Source: Tardiphaga sp.
GTDB taxonomy: Bacteria > Pseudomonadota > Alphaproteobacteria > Rhizobiales > Xanthobacteraceae
Direction: 5' to 3'
Assembly (NCBI GenBank): GCA_014377915.1
Contig: JACMOT010000343.1
Coordinates: forward strand, 1-19,032
Length of the DNA stretch: 19,032 nucleotides
The notes below the pieces were generated by a model. It had not been told where the DNA came from. It did no database searches and saw only the letters and a program-made list of their open reading frames with translations. Of this stretch, positions 1-5,867 are shown in pieces. A program made the translations under genes and the position numbers. Every line of letters begins with the position of its first letter. The stretch's first letter is position 1.

Positions 1-537
1 GACGCCGGCATGGATGTAGAGCGGGTTGAACATCACCCTGTCGCCGCGGCGGCCCTCGGCAACCTGACGCGCGGCGGCATGCGCCAGCGTGTTGGAGCGG
101 CCGACCACAAAACTGCCGAAGGTGAGGCGCGGATCGAGCGGCGAGCCGCCGAGCGCTTCGTGGGTAGCGGAGACCGGCGCGATCGCGGTGGCGCGCAACT
201 CGGAAGACGGCCGGCCATCGCGACCTTCGGAACGACGCGCCTCAACCGGGGCGGCGACTTCCTTGACTGGCGCATTGACACGCATCGCGGTGCGCACGGT
301 AACATCGACGCGGTGCACTTGCGGCATCTCGGCCTGCCAGCAGGTCAGAACGCGCTCGGCGTAATGGGCTTGAATCCAGCTCTTCAGGAAGCGGGTCGGA
401 ACCGACAGGTGAACGCTCTCATCCTGCACGCTCTCCAGATCCATGCGCGCAAACCAGCTGGAATACACGTCCTCGCCGACGCTCGACCGAAGCCGACCCT
501 TCACACGAGACCAGCGATCCTGTTCGACATTTGTCAT
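1..537 (-). CDS. dnaA: Chromosomal replication initiator DnaA, N-terminal part (3' end outside window)
   Basis: The frame is open from the ATG at 537 down to base 1 (179 codons) and continues beyond the window. The product starts [16 protein letters not shown]. Residues 1 to about 80 fit DnaA domain I, the helicase-loading and oligomerisation domain. Residues about 85-133 are a low-complexity linker (domain II). [16 protein letters not shown] at 134-149 is the conserved entry to the AAA+ domain III, and NPLYIHAGV at 171-179 is the strand just before the Walker A loop, which lies off the edge. DnaA binds origin DnaA boxes, melts the origin and loads DnaB. The start is fixed because the only upstream in-frame codons before a TAA (562-564) include no ATG, GTG or TTG. 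The Shine-Dalgarno sequence is weak. The gene is read away from rpsT, whose terminator lies between, so dnaA needs its own promoter in the long leader. Confidence 0.97.
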   Translation of the reverse strand, partial: MTNVEQDRWSRVKGRLRSSVGEDVYSSWFARMDLESVQDESVHLSVPTRFLKSWIQAHYAERVLTCWQAEMPQVHRVDVTVRTAMRVNAPVKEVAAPVEARRSEGRDGRPSSELRATAIAPVSATHEALGGSPLDPRLTFGSFVVGRSNTLAHAAARQVAEGRRGDRVMFNPLYIHAGV

Positions 538-570
538 GGGCTTGTTACTTTTCCGATTGAATTATTGTGT

Positions 571-589
571 GTCACCGAATTGCGGTGAC
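571..589. promoter_or_regulatory. 7-bp perfect dyad just upstream of dnaA
   Basis: GTCACCG at 571-577 and CGGTGAC at 583-589 are perfect inverted repeats around AATTG. The dyad ends 33 bases before the dnaA start codon at 537. It could be an operator for a dimeric regulator, or a hairpin in the 5' untranslated region (loop AATTG). No T-run follows it on the minus strand, so it does not look like a terminator. The role is inferred from position only. Confidence 0.45.
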
Positions 590-1039
590 GTGTTGTTGCC
601 GATCGAAGCGGCACGCCATCGCGGGAAATTTTTCGTTCGGGCATAGACAAGCCGCTCGGCGAAACGCCGCTACCGGTTGACGATGTCAGAGCAAAAATTT
701 CCCGGGTTAGCGCGCGATCGACAACCGGACGGGAACACGGGTCCTGGCGTGGACCCTGGGGCGCGCCGAGTCGCGCGCCTTCGCATCGGCATCCGCCGAT
801 GGCTGCATCGAATAAAATGCCGTGGTGATCCCGTCGCGCATAAAGCCTCCCCCCCTCGCCGCGGTCGCTCGCGGCAAGCTGTCATCCCAGAAGTGGTTCA
901 AATTCGGTCCGCGATCCTCAACGATAAATTCGTTCAGGTTTGCATCCCGCCGCCTTGCTTGTCTTGCCCGTACCCGCCCCTCATGCTTCCCCGGCCTTGT
1001 TGCGGTAGCTGATGATCGGCCCGCGCCTCGCTCACCGTT

Positions 1040-1062
1040 CGGCGTTCGATTCCTGAACGCCG
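1040..1062. repeat. 8-bp perfect inverted repeat in the dnaA leader
   Basis: CGGCGTTC (1040-1047) and GAACGCCG (1055-1062) can form an 8-bp stem with loop GATTCCT. On the plus strand a short TTTT follows nine bases later, but no plus-strand gene lies upstream to terminate. On the minus strand it would sit far up the dnaA leader. Function unknown. Confidence 0.4.
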
Positions 1063-1728
1063 CGCGAGAATTTTGACACAGAACAACCGTCCTCACACTA
1101 CTATGAGTTGCAACCGTTCAAAGCTTGGAAAGCGTCGCTAACCTGCACACCGCCGCTGATCTGCATGTCCGCCGCGGTTCCAAAATCGCACTGATCTGAA
1201 GAACCGTGGGCGCCGCGAACAATTAAAGAAATACACCGAGTTTTCTTTCTCGCAACGGAATGATTCTTGAGGCGCCGTGCAAAAACCTCATTTGCCCGTC
1301 CGCCACCGCGTCGCCATTTTCGCGCCACGACGACAAGGTTTTGAAACAACGCACTGAATCCAAATATGACAGCGTCATTGCAAATCAAAGCGCGGCAAAA
1401 AATAAATTCATATTTCGTTTACGATTCACCGCGACCGCGACGCGTTTTCAAAGTGCTGCGTCTCGCTATGCCGATAAGTGATTAGAAGCGCGCGTTTTTT
1501 CCTGTGCGTTGAGTCAGGGTAACTCTGGACACGTGACTCCACTTGGTGGCGAAACGCTGTTGCTATTTGGGAATCGAGCGCGGGCGGCCCGCAATCGGAT
1601 TTGACAACACAGACGCCGCATCGGAGCAACGGCCTCGTCATCCAGGCAACATTGCCGGGCGCGCAATCCACCTGAAATAAGGCGGTTTGCGCATCATCAA
1701 AATCTCTTGCGTGATAACGCGCACACAA

Positions 1729-1754
1729 AAAAGCCCGGCGCGAGCCGGGCTTTT
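1729..1754 (-). terminator. Rho-independent terminator of rpsT
   Basis: AAAAGCCCGGC (1729-1739), loop GCGA, GCCGGGCTTTT (1744-1754) form a perfect 11-bp stem. Read on the minus strand the stem is followed by a run of six T residues (complement of A1727-1732). It starts 25 bases past the rpsT stop codon. This is a textbook intrinsic terminator and separates rpsT from dnaA transcription. Confidence 0.93.
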
Positions 1755-1779
1755 CGGAAAACAGTTTTGATCGATCAGC

Positions 1780-2058
1780 TTACTGGGCGACAACTTTGTC
1801 GAGCTTTGCGATCTGATGCACGAGACGCGATACTTTGCGGCTCGCCAGATTCTTGTGAACGATGTTCCGCTGGGCGGCCTTCATCAGTTCCGGCTCCGCC
1901 TTGGCCATCGCCTTCAGCGCGGCTTCGCGGTCGCCGCTCTTGATCGCTTCCTCGACGACGCGGATCGGTCCGCGCATCTGGGTGCGACGCGACTTGTTGA
2001 CGATGGTGCGGCGAGCAATCTTGCGGGTTGCCTTCTTGGCGGAGGTCGTGTTGGCCAT
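1780..2058 (-). CDS. rpsT: 30S ribosomal protein S20
   Basis: The 92-residue basic product ([20 protein letters not shown]...) matches ribosomal protein S20 in length and in its Lys/Arg/Ala-rich helical make-up. S20 binds 16S rRNA in the body of the 30S subunit and assists early assembly. The key S20 pattern is visible: the N-terminal run of [12 protein letters not shown], the RTQMRGPIR segment where most S20 proteins have R.....R..I, and the C-terminal [11 protein letters not shown] segment corresponding to K..A.RKKSRL. The ATG at 2058 follows AAGGA with nine bases between, a good ribosome site. The gene lies upstream of dnaA in the same direction, a placement common in Rhizobiales, and is closed by the hairpin at 1729-1754. 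Confidence 0.97.
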   Translation of the reverse strand: MANTTSAKKATRKIARRTIVNKSRRTQMRGPIRVVEEAIKSGDREAALKAMAKAEPELMKAAQRNIVHKNLASRKVSRLVHQIAKLDKVVAQ

Positions 2059-2394
2059 GTCTCACTATCCTTCAGCAGCGACCCTATGGCCGCCGGGCTG
2101 ATTGACGCCTCCGCGTGAATGCGGCTGACGCTGATCTGTTTCCGGGGTGTTCCTGAAAATGCTATCCCCGGAGCGAACACGCTTGCAGGGCCCGCCGCTC
2201 AAAGAACAGCGGCGGCGGGATTACGCCCACCGCCATTGGCGCTCCTTATAGAGCGCCGGACCTGCAGCGTCAACGCTTTCCGGCCGCACCGGCGGCCACG
2301 AAAACCGCCTGGGCAAAGCAGTTAAGTCGCTGGCGAGGTTGAATTTCCGGGCCCGGCCCGGTATTGCCGGGGGCACAGCGACGAGGGGTAGAGC
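2059..2394. other. Divergent intergenic region between rpsT and the 2395 gene
   Basis: No gene is supported here. The region must contain the rpsT promoter (minus) and the promoter of the membrane protein gene (plus). One strong structure is visible: CCGCCGCT (2192-2199) and AGCGGCGG (2208-2215), an 8-bp stem with an 8-base loop. It has no T-run, so it is not an obvious terminator. I see no recognisable operator. Confidence 0.6.
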
Positions 2395-2712
2395 ATGATC
2401 CGCGGGTTTTTCCGACTGACCGGGCTGTTGCTGCTCGCCGGCGGCTTCATCTTCCTGGTCTATGACGGCGCCCGGTCGATCGCCGACCAGGCGCTGCGGC
2501 TGACCCGGCTGGGCGAATTCTGGAACGACATCCACCAGTCCAGCCAGCGCGCCTTCCAGGCAACGGTCGAGGGCACAGCACCCTGGCTGTGGAACGGGGT
2601 GGTGAAGCTGATCCTGAACCAGCCGGCCTGGGCGGTGATGGGCGTGCTGGGCATTCTCCTGATGCTGCTGTTCCGGCCGCGCAAGCCGCTGATCGGCTAT
2701 TCGAGAAACTGA
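2395..2712 (+). CDS. Small conserved-type membrane protein, function unknown
   Basis: The 105-residue product has two hydrophobic spans, about residues 7-24 (RLTGLLLLAGGFIFLVY) and 77-93 (PAWAVMGVLGILLMLLF), joined by a polar loop of about 50 residues containing an amphipathic stretch (LGEFWNDIHQSSQRAFQ). The second span is followed by the basic stop-transfer patch RPRKP. This predicts a bitopic hairpin with both ends probably cytoplasmic. The start is well supported by GAGGGG seven bases or so before the ATG. I recall similar proteins in Bradyrhizobium relatives but cannot assign a function. It stands about 200 bases before msrA on the same strand; no terminator is visible between, so co-transcription is possible. 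Confidence 0.75.
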   Translation: MIRGFFRLTGLLLLAGGFIFLVYDGARSIADQALRLTRLGEFWNDIHQSSQRAFQATVEGTAPWLWNGVVKLILNQPAWAVMGVLGILLMLLFRPRKPLIGYSRN

Positions 2713-2909
2713 TCGGCAATCGGCGGCGGTAGGACCGCGTCTCGCAGGCCTGCCGCTTTAGCCGTCGATGCCTATATGGTGGGATGAGATTGGCGCTGTT
2801 CCGGCAGAAGTGAAACCGGTTTTGCCCGAGCGCCGTTAACCGTAAGTTGCGCGCACTACTTCGGCGAACCGGATTTCACTTCGCAGAATTATGCGCCGGG
2901 AGATATTCC

Positions 2910-3566
2910 ATGCTGTTCATGCGCAAGACCACCGCCCTGCCGACGGCCGACGAAGCCTTGCCCGGTCGGGATACGCCGATCCCGACCGCGAAGTCCCACT
3001 TCGTCAACGGCCGACCTATCCAGCCGCCCTATCCCGAGGGTCTCGAACGGGCAGTGTTTGGTCTCGGCTGTTTCTGGGGCGCGGAACGTAAATTCTGGGA
3101 GCTTGGCGACGGCGTCTACACGACCGCGGTCGGCTATGCCGGCGGCCATACGCCAAACCCGACCTATGAAGAGGCCTGTTCAGGCCGCACCGGCCATACC
3201 GAGGCGGTGCTGGTGGTATTTGACCCGAAGAAAATTTCCTATGAGCAGCTGCTGAAGGTGTTCTGGGAAAGCCATAACCCCACTCACGGCATGCGGCAGG
3301 GTAACGATGTCGGCACGCAATATCGATCAGCGGTCTACACCTTCAACGACGCGCAGCGCCACGCGGTTGACGCCTCCAAGGCGCTGTATCAAAAGGCGCT
3401 GTCGGCCAAGGGGGTTGGTACGATTACCACCGAGATTGCTCCGGCAGGCGAATTCTACTTTGCGGAAGACTATCACCAGCAGTATCTGGCGAAGAATCCG
3501 GCGGGCTATTGCGGTCTCGGCGGCACCGGCGTTTCGTGCCCGATCAGCGTCGGCGTAAGCGCCTGA
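2910..3566 (+). CDS. msrA: Peptide methionine sulfoxide reductase MsrA
   Basis: MsrA reduces methionine-S-sulfoxide in free or protein-bound form back to methionine, with thioredoxin as the usual electron donor. The catalytic motif GCFWGAE is at 53-59 with nucleophile Cys54. The core segments [21 protein letters not shown] and [13 protein letters not shown] are present. Two C-terminal cysteines, Cys201 and Cys210 in [13 protein letters not shown], fit the resolving and recycling cysteines of the three-cysteine class. The residues before 48 are a group-specific extension. I chose the ATG at 2910 (218 residues) because GGGAG lies about eight bases before it; a frame start at 2847 would add 21 residues without a good ribosome site or family resemblance. 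No signal peptide is seen, so the enzyme is cytoplasmic. TTAACCGT at 2836-2843 resembles the TTAACCAT boxes found elsewhere in the window. Confidence 0.96.
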   Translation: MLFMRKTTALPTADEALPGRDTPIPTAKSHFVNGRPIQPPYPEGLERAVFGLGCFWGAERKFWELGDGVYTTAVGYAGGHTPNPTYEEACSGRTGHTEAVLVVFDPKKISYEQLLKVFWESHNPTHGMRQGNDVGTQYRSAVYTFNDAQRHAVDASKALYQKALSAKGVGTITTEIAPAGEFYFAEDYHQQYLAKNPAGYCGLGGTGVSCPISVGVSA

Positions 3567-3596
3567 TCGCGCACACATAAACCCCACTGAATCGCC

Positions 3597-3626
3597 CCGC
3601 CTCCGGCATTCCCGGAGGCGGAATTT
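3597..3626 (+). terminator. Probable intrinsic terminator after msrA
   Basis: CCGCCTCCGG (3597-3606) and CCGGAGGCGG (3612-3621) form a perfect 10-bp stem with loop CATTC, 30 bases past the msrA stop. The tail is AATTTC, so the U-tract is short and the terminator may be only moderately efficient. It separates msrA from the polysaccharide export gene. Confidence 0.75.
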
Positions 3627-3648
3627 CGTATCAGAAATGACCATCCAA

Positions 3649-3664
3649 ACGGAATTTTAACCAT
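3649..3664 (+). promoter_or_regulatory. CtrA-type box TTAACCAT upstream of the export lipoprotein gene
   Basis: TTAACCAT is at 3657-3664, on the coding strand and 42 bases before the GTG start at 3707. The wider stretch ACGGAATTTTAACCAT (3649-3664) matches ACGAAGAATTAACCAT (18319-18334, upstream of the GumC-like gene) at 12 of 16 bases. TTAACCAT is a motif reported for the alphaproteobacterial response regulator CtrA in Caulobacter. Binding here is inference. Confidence 0.45.
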
Positions 3665-3677
3665 AAAGGCGCATAGC

Positions 3678-3698
3678 AGAGAGGTCTCTTCGAGAGGG
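3678..3698 (+). promoter_or_regulatory. Two mutually exclusive small hairpins overlapping the ribosome site
   Basis: AGAGA (3678-3682) can pair with TCTCT (3685-3689), or CTCT (3686-3689) can pair with AGAG (3693-3696). The second pairing covers GAGAGGG (3692-3698), the only good Shine-Dalgarno sequence before the GTG at 3707. The stems are only four to five base pairs, so this may be weak or accidental. Confidence 0.25.
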
Positions 3699-3706
3699 TA
3701 TCTTCT

Positions 3707-4393
3707 GTGTTGTTTGCGCACGCGTTTCGATTGTCAGCCCTGAGCGCCTTGAGCGCACTGTCGCTGACTGGCTGCATGCACGCTTCCGGGCCCGTTGCCA
3801 TGGTGCAACCCGCAAGCGACCTGGACGCTCTCGCCTACGGCCAAGGGCCGTCCGCGACTGCGGCGTTCCCGCCAGCGCGCCGCGGCCGCGCGCCTGTTCC
3901 GGTGCGCTACGCAGCGCCGGCGGCGCCCGTCGATGCGCAATATCGCCTCGACGCCGGTGACCGGCTGCGCGTGGTGGTCTATGGCCAGGAAGGTCTCACC
4001 AATTCCTATGCGATCGATGCAGGCGGCTCGATCACCATCCCACTGATCGGCGCGGTGCCGGCGCGCGGCATGACCCCGGCCGGCCTCGCCGCCAGCATCT
4101 CCGGCCGGTTGCGCAACGGCTATATCCGCGAGCCCTCGGTGGCCGTCGAGATCGAAGCCTATCGGCCGTTCTTCATTCTCGGCGAGGTCGCCGCCCCAGG
4201 GCAATATCCCTTCGTGCCCAATATGAGCGTCGAAAGCGCGGTAGCGATCGCCGGAGGGTTCTTGCCGCGCGCCAAGCGCGACGGGGTAACAGTGACCCAC
4301 CCCACGCCAGAAGGAAATTACCGCGCGGTAGTGCCGCTCGGTACGCCGGTCAGTCCCGGCGATACCGTGATGATCGGCGAGCGCTGGTTTTAA
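3707..4393 (+). CDS. Polysaccharide export lipoprotein (Wza/GumB/ExoF-type)
   Basis: The 228-residue product begins with a lipoprotein signal: hydrophobic core 8-20 and lipobox LTGC with Cys23 as the predicted lipidation site. After an Ala/Pro-rich linker (about 27-75) comes a polysaccharide export domain (about 78-150: YRLDAGDRLRVVVYGQEGL, then GGSITIPLIGAVPARGMTP and REPSVAVEI). A single SLBB domain (about 154-205: RPFFILGEVAAPGQYPFVPNMSVESAVAIAGGF) follows. Proteins of this family form the outer-membrane channel for exopolysaccharide or capsule. At 228 residues it is shorter than Wza, which has more than one SLBB domain and a C-terminal helix, and is closer to GumB or ExoF. It starts with GTG after GAGAGGG. 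No Wzc, flippase or polymerase adjoins it; the partner GumC-like gene lies about 12 kb away. The stop is followed by a palindrome shared with the convergent hydrolase gene. Confidence 0.9.
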   Translation: MLFAHAFRLSALSALSALSLTGCMHASGPVAMVQPASDLDALAYGQGPSATAAFPPARRGRAPVPVRYAAPAAPVDAQYRLDAGDRLRVVVYGQEGLTNSYAIDAGGSITIPLIGAVPARGMTPAGLAASISGRLRNGYIREPSVAVEIEAYRPFFILGEVAAPGQYPFVPNMSVESAVAIAGGFLPRAKRDGVTVTHPTPEGNYRAVVPLGTPVSPGDTVMIGERWF

Positions 4394-4402
4394 GTAAAAT
4401 CA

Positions 4403-4451
4403 GTCATTCCTGGGTCGCACGCGGCAGTCGCCGCGCACGCCCCGGGATGAC
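4403..4451. repeat. Intergenic palindrome between convergent genes (REP-like, possible two-way terminator)
   Basis: GTCATTCCTGGG (4403-4414) pairs with CCCCGGGATGAC (4440-4451) at ten of twelve positions plus one G-U type pair. Inside it, CGCGGC (4420-4425) and GCCGCG (4430-4435) pair perfectly around AGTC. The long imperfect hairpin fills the 63-base gap between two convergent stop codons. Arms beginning GTCATTCC resemble dispersed intergenic palindromes that I recall from Bradyrhizobium genomes. It may stabilise or end both transcripts. Confidence 0.55.
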
Positions 4452-4456
4452 ACGCG

Positions 4457-5131
4457 TCACTTCACCAAATGCTTCGCAAAAAACGCCAGGCTGCGCTGGC
4501 GCGCGAGGTCGGCGCTGGCCTTGTCGTAGCTGGCGCGCTCGTCGCAACCGAAGCCGTGCTGGGCGCCGTCATAGACGAACACTTCGATATCCGGCCGCTT
4601 GGCGCGAATGATCTCGACGTCCGACAGCGGAATACCGTGATCCTCCGCGCCGAAGTGCAGTTGCGTGGGGACCACCGGCTTGTCATCGGCGAATTTGACG
4701 ATGGCACCGCCATAATAGCCGATCGCGGCGCTGAGGCCGACCAGTTTGGTCGCCGCGGCATAGGCGACGCTGCCGCCGAGGCAGAAGCCGATCACGCCGA
4801 CCGGGCCGACATCCTTCACCGAATCGGTCGCGGCCTGGGTATCCAGCAGCATCGCGGCCCAATCCGGATTGGCGACGAATTTTCGCGCGATGGCAACTTC
4901 CTCGGCCGAATAGCCCGACTGGAAATTGCGCTCGCTGCGATCGAAGATCGCCGGCGCCACGGCGACATAGCCCTGCTCGGCAAAGCGGTCGCAGACGGCG
5001 CGGATGTGGTGATTGACGCCAAAGATTTCCTGGATCACCACCACCGCGCCCTTCGGCGTGCCGGCCGGTGTCGTGCGGTAAGCGCCGAGTTCAAACTTGT
5101 CTGCTGCGATCAGTGTAACGTGTTGTCCCAC
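4457..5131 (-). CDS. Dienelactone hydrolase family protein (alpha/beta hydrolase)
   Basis: The 224-residue protein has the dienelactone hydrolase layout. Glu35 lies in VVIQEIFGVNHHIR. The nucleophile is Cys117 in the elbow GFCLGGS, where other alpha/beta hydrolases carry serine. The acid is Asp164 in HFGAEDHGIP and the base is His192 in YDGAQHGFGCD. These correspond to the Glu/Cys/Asp/His set of Pseudomonas ClcD-type enzymes, so it should be catalytically competent. Dienelactone hydrolase opens 4-carboxymethylenebut-2-en-4-olide to maleylacetate in chlorocatechol breakdown. No other aromatic-degradation gene is beside it, so the true substrate is unknown. There is no signal peptide. The start is GTG at 5131; nearby ATG codons are out of frame. 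The secreted-protein gene ends 71 bases upstream on the same strand and could be co-transcribed. Confidence 0.9.
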   Translation of the reverse strand: MGQHVTLIAADKFELGAYRTTPAGTPKGAVVVIQEIFGVNHHIRAVCDRFAEQGYVAVAPAIFDRSERNFQSGYSAEEVAIARKFVANPDWAAMLLDTQAATDSVKDVGPVGVIGFCLGGSVAYAAATKLVGLSAAIGYYGGAIVKFADDKPVVPTQLHFGAEDHGIPLSDVEIIRAKRPDIEVFVYDGAQHGFGCDERASYDKASADLARQRSLAFFAKHLVK

Positions 5132-5202
5132 GGGTCATCCATTGGTTGTTGCGTGTGAGGCCTTGTGAAACGGGTCCCGCGTCTTGGCAACGCACAAGAA
5201 CG

Positions 5203-5526
5203 CTACTGCCACATCCAGTTGCGGCCCCAGTCACCTTTCCAGCCGGTCAACCGGCCGTGACGGAACTGGAGATAAAGCCGGTCGCGCCGAACGAAGAGAC
5301 CGCTGCCGCCAAGGTCGCGGATCGCTAGATAGGTCTCGTCGCCGGGCCGGCCGCGGAGATAGGTCAGAGGCGCCCCCAGCGCGCGGGCGGCCTCGTCGGC
5401 CGGCATGCCGAATTCCAGTGGCGTATGGTTCGACAACGTCGCCGTAAACGGCTGCGCGCGCGCCGCGGCGGCCAGCGCCCCCATCATCAGCGCCGACAGC
5501 ACCGCGCCCATCATGATCTGTTTCAT
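5203..5526 (-). CDS. Small secreted protein of unknown function
   Basis: The 107-residue product has a clear signal peptide: MKQ, a hydrophobic core at about 4-21 and an A-R-A cleavage site, leaving a mature protein from Gln25. The mature part (83 residues) has the pattern LEFGMPADEAARALGAPLTYL followed by aromatic strands (ETYLAIRD, LYLQFRHGRLTGWKG). This two-helix then beta-strand pattern resembles BamE/SmpA-like folds, but the match is by eye only and there is no lipobox. Expected location is the periplasm. GAAAGG precedes the ATG. It lies upstream of the dienelactone hydrolase gene in the same direction. Confidence 0.72.
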   Translation of the reverse strand: MKQIMMGAVLSALMMGALAAAARAQPFTATLSNHTPLEFGMPADEAARALGAPLTYLRGRPGDETYLAIRDLGGSGLFVRRDRLYLQFRHGRLTGWKGDWGRNWMWQ

Positions 5527-5867
5527 GCGATCCGCCTTTCAAAAAGCATGCCGTGACCAATGGGCGACATCGCGAAGTTCACCGATCAACCATGATAAAT
5601 TATTCGCCGACGCTGACAACTGCGCGGGCGATCATGACCTCACCGCCTCGCGAATACGGACGCGCGGTTAATGATGGTCGCGCTGATACTGGAAAAATTC
5701 GAATCAAGTTTTGCAACCGGCGGTAGGCCATTGCTAGCCGCCTTGCAGACATCCTCCGACATCACGGCAGAACATGAATATTTAACAATACGCCTTAAGC
5801 TTCGGGAACCGTGGTCCGGAGTATTTATGTGCGGCTAACGGCTGGATCGCCGTATCATCGAGGGAAT
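5527..5867. other. Divergent intergenic region before the HD-GYP gene
   Basis: This gap holds no supported gene. It serves the secreted-protein gene (minus) and the HD-GYP gene (plus). It contains an imperfect hairpin at 5712-5747: TGCAA/TTGCA, GGCGG/CCGCC and TAG/CTA with small bulges and loop GCCATTG. TTAACAAT at 5782-5789 differs at one base from the CtrA-type TTAACCAT, and a second TTAA is at 5795-5798 (nine-base spacer instead of seven). The part from about 5750 is AT-richer, as expected for a promoter. Confidence 0.5.

Larger units (their letters stand above)
538..1779. other. Long gene-free leader between rpsT and dnaA (about 1.24 kb)
   Basis: I find no convincing gene: the open frames here are short, overlapping and without family resemblance. 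The stretch about 1200-1500 is visibly richer in A and T than its surroundings. It must hold the dnaA promoter. Three dyads stand out: GTCACCG/CGGTGAC at 571-589, GCCGCG/CGCGGC at 858-875 and CGGCGTTC/GAACGCCG at 1040-1062. I searched by eye for DnaA boxes (TTATCCACA and complement) and saw none with fewer than two mismatches; TGCCGATAA at about 1470 is the closest. So there is no visible support for placing the replication origin here. The rpsT terminator occupies the far end (1729-1754). Confidence 0.7.

Noticed and set aside
1044..1055. GTTCGATTCCTG also occurs at 14729-14740 and resembles a tRNA T-loop
   Set aside because: The flanks do not form a T-arm and no acceptor or anticodon stem is present. 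A 12-base exact repeat is expected by chance in a window this size.
677..1096. Several overlapping open frames on both strands in the dnaA leader
   Set aside because: None has a good ribosome site, family resemblance or consistent codon use, and they overlap dyads.
538..1779. Possible replication origin next to dnaA
   Set aside because: No DnaA box with fewer than two mismatches was seen and there is no cluster; an AT-rich stretch alone is not enough. Kept only as a question in the findings.
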